A DNA stretch of 9,687 nt from Candidatus Acetothermia bacterium (lineage in GTDB: Bacteria > Bipolaricaulota > Bipolaricaulia > UBA7950 > UBA9294), in NCBI GenBank assembly GCA_003650505.1, contig QMQL01000019.1:1-9687 (forward strand). The letters run 5' to 3'. Shown here in pieces: positions 1 to 5,404 of this stretch. Position numbers and translations under genes: made by a program. The notes under the pieces are model-generated. The model saw only the letters and a program-made list of their open reading frames with translations. It made no database searches and was not told where the DNA came from. Within the stretch, counting starts at the first letter, position 1. Every line of letters starts with the position of its first letter.

Positions 1-267
1 CTCGGATCCCTCGCACGGGTGGAGGGCGAGAAGATCGCCGAGATCAGGATCGCCGCCGGCTCTGTCGCCCCGACCCCGATCCGACTCCGGAGGACCGAGG
101 GGCTACTCACCGGGGCGAGGCTCACCCCGGAGACGATCGAAAAGGCGCGGGCAAGCGCGCACGATGAGGTCTCCCCGATCGACGATCTCCGCGGCTCGGC
201 CGCCTACCGGAGGGCGGTGATCGGCGATCTCGTCGCTCGGGCTATCAGGGAAGCCGGAGGCCTTTGA
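1..267 (+). CDS. FAD-binding subunit of xanthine/CO dehydrogenase family, 3' end
   Basis: This is the last 88 codons of a gene that begins left of the window; the frame is open from base 1 to a TGA at 265-267. The translated end matches the C-terminal domain of the medium FAD subunit of molybdenum hydroxylases (CO dehydrogenase CoxM, xanthine dehydrogenase XdhB). It shows the IRIAAGSVAPTPIRLR strand typical of that domain, then an EVSPIDDLRGSAAYRR segment and a final helix. In the family this subunit passes electrons between the iron-sulfur subunit and FAD. The substrate cannot be told from this domain alone, and the partner subunits would lie outside the window. The FAD-binding N-terminal domain is not visible. 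Confidence 0.85.
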   Translation, partial: LGSLARVEGEKIAEIRIAAGSVAPTPIRLRRTEGLLTGARLTPETIEKARASAHDEVSPIDDLRGSAAYRRAVIGDLVARAIREAGGL

Positions 268-273
268 CCGGGC

Positions 274-303
274 TCGACACGCCCCTCCCATTTCTGCTAC
301 CCT
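274..303 (+). promoter_or_regulatory. Candidate promoter of the PKD lipoprotein gene
   Basis: A -35-like TCGACA (274-279, five of six matches to TTGACA) is followed after 18 bases by TACCCT (298-303). An extended -10 TG lies at 295-296. It sits just after the upstream stop codon and about 20 bases before the start codon. The -10 hexamer itself matches TATAAT poorly (TA at the start, T at the end), so the call rests on the -35 and the TG element. Confidence 0.4.
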
Positions 304-311
304 CGCTTTGC

Positions 312-320
312 AAAGGAGGT
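312..320 (+). promoter_or_regulatory. Strong Shine-Dalgarno site for the PKD lipoprotein
   Basis: AAAGGAGGT is almost a full anti-16S match and lies four bases before the ATG at 325, fixing the start codon. Confidence 0.8.
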
Positions 321-324
321 CATC

Positions 325-732
325 ATGATCAGGAAAAGGGTCGTGTTGCTCGTTCTTCTCGCGATAGCGGTCCTCGTCCTTACAAGCGGATGCTTCCTCT
401 TTCAAAATAGACCGCCTACTGCAGCGTTCGTCGTGCATTACGGGGTAGATGAGGAGGATCCGATGGTCGTCGATCTCGACGCCACCCCATCCACCGACCC
501 GGACGGCGATCCGATCGTCGATTATATGTGGGTGTTCGTAGACGACTCTGTCGAGATCATCACCCCACTGACTTCCACCAAGCTCGTCCACATCGCCAAG
601 ATCACCGTCCGCTACCCGAACGAGGGCACCTACAACGTCCAGCTCGTCGTCCGCGATGACAAGGGGGCGAGCTCGGAGCCAGTGACAGGGCAGGTGACCC
701 TCCCCAACATCCCGGTCGCCCCGACCGAGTAG
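325..732 (+). CDS. Small PKD-domain lipoprotein
   Basis: This is a 135-residue secreted lipoprotein. Residues 1-22 form a type II signal peptide: positively charged start (RKR), a Leu/Val-rich core and a lipobox-like LTSGC, with C23 the expected lipidated residue. Residues about 29-127 form one PKD (polycystic kidney disease) immunoglobulin-like beta-sandwich. It opens with NRPPTAAF, has ATPSTDPDGDPIVDYMWVF in the middle and closes with YPNEGTYNVQLVVRDDKGASS. The WDFGDG signature of many PKD domains is replaced by WVFVDDS. PKD domains usually mediate protein or carbohydrate contacts outside the cytoplasm, and no catalytic domain is present. The start is set by a strong AAAGGAGGT at 312-320, four bases before the ATG. 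The gene ends 5 bases from the convergent GNAT gene. Its specific role is unknown. Confidence 0.8.
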   Translation: MIRKRVVLLVLLAIAVLVLTSGCFLFQNRPPTAAFVVHYGVDEEDPMVVDLDATPSTDPDGDPIVDYMWVFVDDSVEIITPLTSTKLVHIAKITVRYPNEGTYNVQLVVRDDKGASSEPVTGQVTLPNIPVAPTE

Positions 733-737
733 CGGCC

Positions 738-1181
738 TTAGACGTCCGGGCCCTTCCGCTTCGAGAAGTAGACGATATCGTCGTGGCGGACGTAGCCGAT
801 CGCCTCGAAGAACGCCAGCGAGGTCTCGTTCCACGTCTCAACGAGGCAGGTGACGATCTCGATCCCGATCCCCGCAAGCCTCTCCTCCACCGCCCGAACG
901 AGCGCCCGGCCGATCCCCTTCCGCCTCTGCTTCGGGGCGACGCTCAACCGGTTGATCCACCCTTTCCGACCGTCGTGCGTCCCGAGGACGGCGCCGGCGA
1001 GCTTCCCGTCGACCTCGGCGACGAGGAAGATAGAGGATGGCCCCTCGAGCTCCCGGGCGATGTGTCCCCGCGCATCCCGGCCGGCCGGCTTGTACGGGAG
1101 GCCGGACTCGTCCCAGAGCGCAACGAGTGCGTCGTAATCGCCGATCGAAAGCTCGCGGATCAGAAACCCTCCCGTCTCCAT
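738..1181 (-). CDS. GNAT-family N-acetyltransferase
   Basis: This is a 147-residue single-domain GNAT enzyme that would transfer an acetyl group from acetyl-CoA to an amine; the substrate is unknown. From the ATG at 1181 the chain begins METGGFLIREL, the usual first strand of the fold. The acetyl-CoA pyrophosphate loop (motif A, Q/RxxGxG/A) is RRKGIG at residues 86-91, preceded by the strand INRLSVAP. A motif-B-like NETSLAFFEAIGY lies at 118-130. The frame stays open upstream to a TTG at 1217. I prefer 1181 because the family's homology begins there and a promoter-like TTGAAA-N16-TACCCT overlaps the extra codons, putting the predicted transcription start almost on this ATG. No Shine-Dalgarno sequence precedes either start. 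The gene converges with the PKD lipoprotein gene and is divergent from the gene at 1312. Confidence 0.85.
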   Translation of the reverse strand: METGGFLIRELSIGDYDALVALWDESGLPYKPAGRDARGHIARELEGPSSIFLVAEVDGKLAGAVLGTHDGRKGWINRLSVAPKQRRKGIGRALVRAVEERLAGIGIEIVTCLVETWNETSLAFFEAIGYVRHDDIVYFSKRKGPDV

Positions 1182-1189
1182 CGAAGGAG

Positions 1190-1217
1190 AGGGTAACGGG
1201 AGAGGGAGGGTTTTCAA
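1190..1217 (-). promoter_or_regulatory. Candidate promoter of GNAT gene, leaderless arrangement
   Basis: Read on the minus strand, TTGAAA (1217-1212; five of six to TTGACA) is followed after 16 bases by TACCCT (1195-1190, TAnnnT type). Only eight bases separate the -10 from the ATG at 1181, so the transcript would start at or next to the start codon. The C/T-rich stretch between has no Shine-Dalgarno match. Confidence 0.45.
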
Positions 1218-1311
1218 CCGCGCCGTCGCCGGGGGACACGGATCCCCTCTGCGTGGGTCGGAGGGCCTGAACGGAGTGTATCTCCCCGACTAGTATCGAA
1301 ACGGAGGGAGA

Positions 1312-1899
1312 ATGGTCAGACGTGCGTTTCTCGTGGGTGCGATCGTCGCGCTGTTCGCCGTTTCTTGCCTCGGTGAGCTTCAGCCGGCACCGGTCGCGAT
1401 CGGGTTCGGGGTGAGCGTCCCCTACTCCCTCCCCGTCGATTGGAACGCGTCGTTCTCCTACCTTTCGGTCGAAGGCCTCCTGTCGGAGAACCTGACCCTC
1501 CTCTTCGACATCGGGGCTTATCCGGGATCGTTCCCCGACCTTTACGAAACAGGCGGGATCCTCCTCGCCAAGGGGTGGGTCGGCCCGACCGCCGTCTACG
1601 CCGGCGGCGGGCTGAGCATCCAGTGGCTCCGGGTTGCAAGCGCATGGGCGTTCAGACCGTTCCTCGACCTTCGGGCCGGTTATCAGATCTGGTTTAACGA
1701 CTCGTTCGCGCTCGTCATTCAGTTCCGCACCCTGCAAATCATCCCGATCTCCTGGAGCTTCTCCCCCGAGATCGCACTCGGCTTCGATCTCGGCCTCGGC
1801 CGTGGCCGGCCGATATCCCCCCGGTTCGATGGAGGCTACCTCTGGCTCCTCCTCGGCCTCGGGGTCGCTGCCATGATCGCCTTTCTCCCGCGCAGCTAG
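1312..1899 (+). CDS. Exported protein of unknown function, possibly beta-barrel-like
   Basis: I do not recognise this 195-residue protein. Residues 1-21 form an export signal (VRR, then a hydrophobic core FLVGAIVALFAV). The SCLGEL that follows could be a signal peptidase I site or a poor lipobox with C19. Residues about 26-165 are rich in Gly, aromatic and alternating hydrophobic/polar residues (for example GFGVSVPYSL, NLTLLFDIGAY, TAVYAGGGLSIQWLRV, FALVIQFRTLQI). This pattern suits beta strands of a small outer-membrane barrel or an outer-membrane-associated protein. A separate hydrophobic segment (about 175-192) ends the chain, which is unusual for a barrel, whose last residue is normally aromatic. 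The start has GGAGGGAG at 1303-1310 just upstream. A weak -10 (TAGTAT, 1291-1296) lies in the gap shared with the divergent GNAT gene. The function is not inferable. Confidence 0.65.
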   Translation: MVRRAFLVGAIVALFAVSCLGELQPAPVAIGFGVSVPYSLPVDWNASFSYLSVEGLLSENLTLLFDIGAYPGSFPDLYETGGILLAKGWVGPTAVYAGGGLSIQWLRVASAWAFRPFLDLRAGYQIWFNDSFALVIQFRTLQIIPISWSFSPEIALGFDLGLGRGRPISPRFDGGYLWLLLGLGVAAMIAFLPRS

Positions 1900-1927
1900 A
1901 TCGCGAAAACACGCGCTTCTCTCCCCC

Positions 1928-1956
1928 TTCACTTGCGGGCGAAGTTGTGCTATACT
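1928..1956 (+). promoter_or_regulatory. Extended -10 promoter of the sigma factor gene
   Basis: TTCACT (1928-1933, four of six to TTGACA) is followed by exactly 17 bases and TATACT (1951-1956, five of six to TATAAT). TG at 1948-1949 completes an extended -10 (TGCTATACT). Transcription would start near 1963, leaving a leader of about 135 bases before the ATG at 2098. This is the best sigma-70-type promoter in the window, and its product is itself a sigma-70 factor, so autoregulation is plausible but inferred. Confidence 0.6.
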
Positions 1957-2010
1957 GAGCCGACTAGCGGAATAAGGAACCGAGGAAACACCGAAAAGAA
2001 GCGCGTTATA

Positions 2011-2071
2011 TCCGGAGAAGGCGACGATCGGAGGGCCCGCGAGGTCGTCCGATTATATTTCGCCTATCGGG
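2011..2071 (+). promoter_or_regulatory. Possible structured leader of sigma factor mRNA
   Basis: Within the non-coding leader, AGGCGA (2019-2024) can pair with TCGCCT (2060-2065). Inside it, GATCGGA (2026-2032) can pair with TCCGATT (2048-2054, one G-U) around a 15-base loop. An outer CCG/CGG (2012-2014 with 2068-2070) could extend the stem past an internal loop. It matches no riboswitch class I know. The structure ends about 16 bases before the Shine-Dalgarno AGGAG (2087-2091), so it would not directly mask it. Pairing was found by eye, without an energy calculation. Confidence 0.3.
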
Positions 2072-2097
2072 GTGAAAAGAACGAGTAGGAGCAGGGA

Positions 2098-3033
2098 ATG
2101 AAGGAACCGAAGGCAACGATCAACCTGAGCAAGAACTTGAGCACGACGCCGCTCGACAAGGAGAAGGAGCTCCCGCGGCCGAGCCGATCGGATAACCCGA
2201 TCCGGACCTATTTCGGCGAGATCAGCCGCGTCCCCCTCCTCACCCGTGAGGACGAGGTCCGCCTCGCCAAGCGGATCGAGGCGGGGGACAAGCGGGCCAA
2301 GGAGGAGCTCGCTGAGGCGAACCTCCGCCTCGTCGTGTCGATCGCCAAGAAGTATCGGGGCTGCGGGCTACCGTTCCTCGACCTGATCCAGGAGGGTAAC
2401 CTCGGGTTGATGAAGGCGATCGAGAAGTTCGACTACACACGTGGATACAAGTTCTCGACATATGCCACCTGGTGGATCCGCCAGGCGATCCTCCGGGCGA
2501 TCACCAACCGCTCGCGGACGATCCGTGTCCCGACGCATATCAACGAGCTGATACGGAAGATCTACCAGGTCGAGCGGGCCCATCTGAAGGAGAGCGGGGA
2601 GCTCCCCTCGCTGGAGGAGCTCGCCGACGAGCTCGACACGACGCTCGAGAACGTGATCAAGGCGAAGAAGACCGCCCAGAGCTTGACCTCGCTCGACATG
2701 CCGATCGGTTACGACGACGACGGCTCGGTCCTCGGGGATTTCATCGAGGATGCGACCGTGGAGTCGCCGGAGCGGGAGACGTTCGAGCACCTCCTCGTTC
2801 AGGAGCTCGAACGGGCGTTGGAGGAGCGGTTGACCGAGCGGGAGCGGAAGATCCTCGAGCTCCGCTACGGCCTGAACGACTACCAGCCGAAGACCCTCGA
2901 CGAGGTCGGTGAGGTGTTCGGTATCAGCCGGGAACGGGTCCGTCAGATCCAGAAGGAGGCCCTCGCCAAGCTGCAGGACTCCGACCTGCGCAACCGCCTC
3001 GAGTGGTTCAAGCTCCTCTCCGAGGCGGCCTAG
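2098..3033 (+). CDS. rpoD: Primary-type RNA polymerase sigma-70 factor
   Basis: This 311-residue sigma factor directs RNA polymerase to promoters. Region 1.2 covers residues about 33-62 (NPIRTYFGEISRVPLLTREDE). Region 2 covers 73-145: core-binding LDLIQEGNLGLMKAIEKFDY (94-113) and the promoter-melting/-10-reading YKFSTYATWWIRQAILRAI (117-135), then RTIRVPTHI. Region 3 is about 150-225, with a region 3.2-like stretch near DDDGSVLGDFIED. Region 4 is about 240-295 with the -35-reading helix-turn-helix TLDEVGEVFGISRERVRQIQKEAL. It lacks the acidic region 1.1 and the long non-conserved insert of proteobacterial RpoD, so its N-terminus is only about 30 variable residues. The motifs are group 1/2 sigma, and the housekeeping role (SigA/RpoD) is inferred. 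AGGAG at 2087-2091 supports the ATG. The stop lies 3 bases from the stop of convergent topA. Confidence 0.93.
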   Translation: MKEPKATINLSKNLSTTPLDKEKELPRPSRSDNPIRTYFGEISRVPLLTREDEVRLAKRIEAGDKRAKEELAEANLRLVVSIAKKYRGCGLPFLDLIQEGNLGLMKAIEKFDYTRGYKFSTYATWWIRQAILRAITNRSRTIRVPTHINELIRKIYQVERAHLKESGELPSLEELADELDTTLENVIKAKKTAQSLTSLDMPIGYDDDGSVLGDFIEDATVESPERETFEHLLVQELERALEERLTERERKILELRYGLNDYQPKTLDEVGEVFGISRERVRQIQKEALAKLQDSDLRNRLEWFKLLSEAA

Positions 3034-3036
3034 CGG

Positions 3037-5304
3037 CTATTCAGCCGGACCTTTCAGTTCCTCTTCGTAAGAGCAGGCTTTGTTCGTGCACTTGAGCTTT
3101 CCGCCCTTCTCGACGATGACCCCTTCCCCGCAGCTCGGGCAGGCCTTCACCGGCCGCTCGGAGACGGCGAACCGGCAATCCGGATAGCGGCTGCAGCTGT
3201 AGAACGTCCTCTTCTTCTTGGTCGAGTACTTCTCGACGAGGACCCCCTCCCTGCACTTCGGGCAGGTGACGCCGGTCGAGACCGGGGCGGTCTCCCCGCA
3301 TTCGGGGTCGGTGCACTTGTAGTAGCGGCCGTACCTCCCGGTTCGAAGTTCCATCGGGGAGCCGCACTCAGGGCAGGGGATCGTCTGGACGGTCTGTTTC
3401 GCGTACTCGTCGAGCGCCTCGCGGACGATAAGCTTCCCATCGATGTACTTGTAGGGTAGGTCGGGCGGGAGGTTCACAGTATTGCGGCACTCGGGATAAT
3501 TGGAGCAGCCGAGGAAGTACGTCCCCTTCCAGTAGCGAAGCTCCATCGGAGAGCCGCACTTATCGCACTTCAGGTCGCTCATCACCCGGAACGGCCTCTT
3601 CCCCCCGTCTTTCAGGAGGGATTCCAGCGCCTCGAGCCGGGCGGAGAACGGGGTGTAGAACTCGCGGAGGGCATCGATCCGGGTGAGGGCCCCCTCCTCG
3701 ATCCGGTCGAGGTCCTCCTCCATGTGGGCGGTGAACTTCGGCTCTACCGTCTCGGCGAAGTAGCGCTTGAGGAAATCGACGACGACCTGGCCGAGGAGGG
3801 TCGGACGGAGGCTACCGCGTTCCTTCACCGCATAGCCCCGCTCCTGGATCACCGAGATGATCGCGGCATAGGTGCTCGGCCGGCCGACCCCCTCCTTCTC
3901 CAGGAGGTTGACCAGGCCGGCTTCACTGTAGCGGCGCGGCGGCTCGGTGAACTTCTGGGTCTTCTCGATCCCGAGCAGCTTCAGTACCTCGCCGGATTTC
4001 AACCCTTCTGGGATCTTCTGATCGTCCTTCTTTTTCGGCTCGGGGAAGAGCTTGAGGAACCCGGGGAAGACGAGGGTGCTCCCGGCGGCCTCGAGGGTGT
4101 AGTCCCCGGCCGTAACGATCACCTTCCGCTGGCGGTAGAGGGCCGGGGCCATCTGGGTCGCCAGGAAACGGTTGTAGATCAGGGTGTAGAGCTTCCGCTG
4201 ATCCGGGGAGAGGTAAGAGGCGACCGCCTCCGGGGACCGGGTCGGATCGGTCGGCCTGATCGCCTCGTGGGCGTCCTGGGAGCGCTTCTTGTTCCGGTAG
4301 CGCCGCGGCTTATCCGAGAGATAGTCCTTTCCGAAGCCCTTCTCGATCAGCGTCCTTGCTTGGGCGACCGCATCGTCCGACACCCGGACCGAGTCGGTCC
4401 TCATGTAGGTGATCAGGCCTGTGCTCCCTTCGGGGAGGGCGACCCCCTCGTACAGCTCCTGGGCGATCCGCATCGTCCGCTTCGGGGAGAACCCGAGAAC
4501 GGACGAAGCCGCCTGCTGGAGCGAGCTCGTGATGAACGGGGGAGGGGGCTGGCGGAGCCGCTCCTTCTCCTCGACCGACTCGACCGTCATCCGGGCCGCC
4601 CGGAGCCCTCCCTCCACCTTCGCCGCCTCGGCAGCGCTCCGGACGACGAACTTCTCCCCCCCCTTCTTGGTAAGAGAGGCGACGAAGACGCCGGAGTCGC
4701 TTAATCTGACGTCGATCTCCCAATACTCCTCGGGGACGAAACTCGCGATCTCGGCCTCGCGCTCGCACAAGAACCGCAAGGCGACCGACTGTACCCTCCC
4801 GGCTGACAGCCCCTCGTACTTGCTCCCGGCGATGATCCGGGAGAGGAGCGGGCTCACCTGGTAGCCGACGAGCCGATCGAGGATCCGCCGCGCCCGCTGC
4901 GCCTCGACCTTGTTCAGGTCGATCTGTGCCGGCGACTCGAGCGCCTCGAGGATCACCCGCTTTGTGATCTCGTTGAACAGCGGGCGGGAGAAGGCCGATT
5001 CGTCCTTGACGACGCGCTTCAGGATCGTGTAGAGATCGTAGGCGATCGCCTCACCCTCGCGGTCATGGTCGGTGGCGAGGTAGACCTTCCCCGCCCCCTT
5101 CGCCGCCTCACGGAGGAGCTTCACCTGCTTGGTCCGCTTCGTCTCGAACTTCGGGGCGAACCCGTTATCGATGTCGACCCCGAGGTCGCTCTTCGGCAGG
5201 TCGCGGACGTGCCCCTGGGAGGAGAGGACGCGATACCCCTTCCCGAGGAACGCACCGATCGTCCGCGCCTTGGTCGGCGATTCAACGATTATCAACTTGG
5301 TCAA
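3037..5304 (-). CDS. topA: DNA topoisomerase I (type IA)
   Basis: This 755-residue enzyme relaxes negative supercoils by cutting one DNA strand through a 5'-phosphotyrosine. The N-terminal Toprim domain (1-100) shows E8 in IIVESPTKA and the acidic triad D79-x-D81-x-E83 in TDHDREGEA. The strand-passage core includes the LSAGRVQSVALR motif (167-177) and the active-site Y300 in GLITYMRTDS, with R302 two residues on. EGVGRPSTYA lies at 471-480. The C-terminus carries four C4 zinc-ribbon motifs: C580/583/600/606, C644/647/664/669, C681/684/704/710 and C722/725/739/744. The start is TTG at 5304, chosen because the conserved MTKLIIVESP begins there and AAAGGAG (5320-5314 on the minus strand) lies nine bases upstream. 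It is divergent from the tandem-kinase gene and ends 3 bases from the convergent sigma factor gene. Confidence 0.97.
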   Translation of the reverse strand: MTKLIIVESPTKARTIGAFLGKGYRVLSSQGHVRDLPKSDLGVDIDNGFAPKFETKRTKQVKLLREAAKGAGKVYLATDHDREGEAIAYDLYTILKRVVKDESAFSRPLFNEITKRVILEALESPAQIDLNKVEAQRARRILDRLVGYQVSPLLSRIIAGSKYEGLSAGRVQSVALRFLCEREAEIASFVPEEYWEIDVRLSDSGVFVASLTKKGGEKFVVRSAAEAAKVEGGLRAARMTVESVEEKERLRQPPPPFITSSLQQAASSVLGFSPKRTMRIAQELYEGVALPEGSTGLITYMRTDSVRVSDDAVAQARTLIEKGFGKDYLSDKPRRYRNKKRSQDAHEAIRPTDPTRSPEAVASYLSPDQRKLYTLIYNRFLATQMAPALYRQRKVIVTAGDYTLEAAGSTLVFPGFLKLFPEPKKKDDQKIPEGLKSGEVLKLLGIEKTQKFTEPPRRYSEAGLVNLLEKEGVGRPSTYAAIISVIQERGYAVKERGSLRPTLLGQVVVDFLKRYFAETVEPKFTAHMEEDLDRIEEGALTRIDALREFYTPFSARLEALESLLKDGGKRPFRVMSDLKCDKCGSPMELRYWKGTYFLGCSNYPECRNTVNLPPDLPYKYIDGKLIVREALDEYAKQTVQTIPCPECGSPMELRTGRYGRYYKCTDPECGETAPVSTGVTCPKCREGVLVEKYSTKKKRTFYSCSRYPDCRFAVSERPVKACPSCGEGVIVEKGGKLKCTNKACSYEEELKGPAE

Positions 5305-5313
5305 TTCCCTAGG

Positions 5314-5320
5314 CTCCTTT
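5314..5320 (-). promoter_or_regulatory. Shine-Dalgarno site deciding the TTG start of topA
   Basis: AAAGGAG on the minus strand lies nine bases before TTG at 5304. No ATG or GTG gives the conserved N-terminus, so this site supports the non-standard start. Confidence 0.75.
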
Positions 5321-5331
5321 CGAGTCGGATC

Positions 5332-5337
5332 ATTATA
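5332..5337 (-). promoter_or_regulatory. -10 element of topA promoter
   Basis: A perfect TATAAT on the minus strand would start transcription near 5325 and give a leader of about 20 bases that includes the Shine-Dalgarno site. I found no convincing -35 at 15-19 bases (best spacing gives GTCGCT), so other contacts may be needed. Confidence 0.5.
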
Positions 5338-5391
5338 CAGACGGCGATCCCAAAAGCGACATCCCGCCGGGAAACGGAGGGCCGAAGCCGG

Positions 5392-5397
5392 TAAAAT
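5392..5397 (+). promoter_or_regulatory. -10-like element directly before tandem-kinase ATG
   Basis: TAAAAT ends seven bases before the ATG at 5405. With normal -10 spacing the RNA would begin at or one base before the ATG, giving a leaderless message. At 17 bases upstream is GGGAAA (5369-5374), a poor -35 with three of six matches. The only purine-rich Shine-Dalgarno-like sequence, GGAGG at 5376-5380, is 24 bases from the ATG and too far to act. Confidence 0.4.
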
Positions 5398-5404
5398 CGC
5401 TCAT

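Noticed and set aside
1182..1217. TTG start giving 12 more GNAT residues
   Set aside because: The extra residues (MKTLPLPLPSPS) are not GNAT-like, there is no ribosome site, and the segment looks like a promoter.
1902..1915. CGCG-loop-CGCG after the exported-protein gene as terminator
   Set aside because: The four-base self-complementary arms are too short and the following pyrimidine run is mostly C.
838..1932. Long minus-strand open frame of 364 codons
   Set aside because: It overlaps the GNAT and exported-protein genes in another frame, has a composition of runs of Arg/Glu/Asp and Pro with no domain, and no ribosome site.
3034..3047. CGGCT/AGCCG hairpin at the sigma-topA junction as terminator
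   Set aside because: It has only five pairs with a four-base loop and no following T-run on either strand, and it overlaps the topA stop.
3724..4704. 326-codon plus-strand open frame antisense to topA
   Set aside because: It lies wholly inside the well-conserved topA coding sequence. The translation is a low-complexity mix typical of antisense frames in GC-rich DNA.
5129..5404. 92-codon upstream extension of the tandem-kinase frame
   Set aside because: It covers the antisense of the topA start and the promoter region. The kinase fold begins right after the ATG at 5405.
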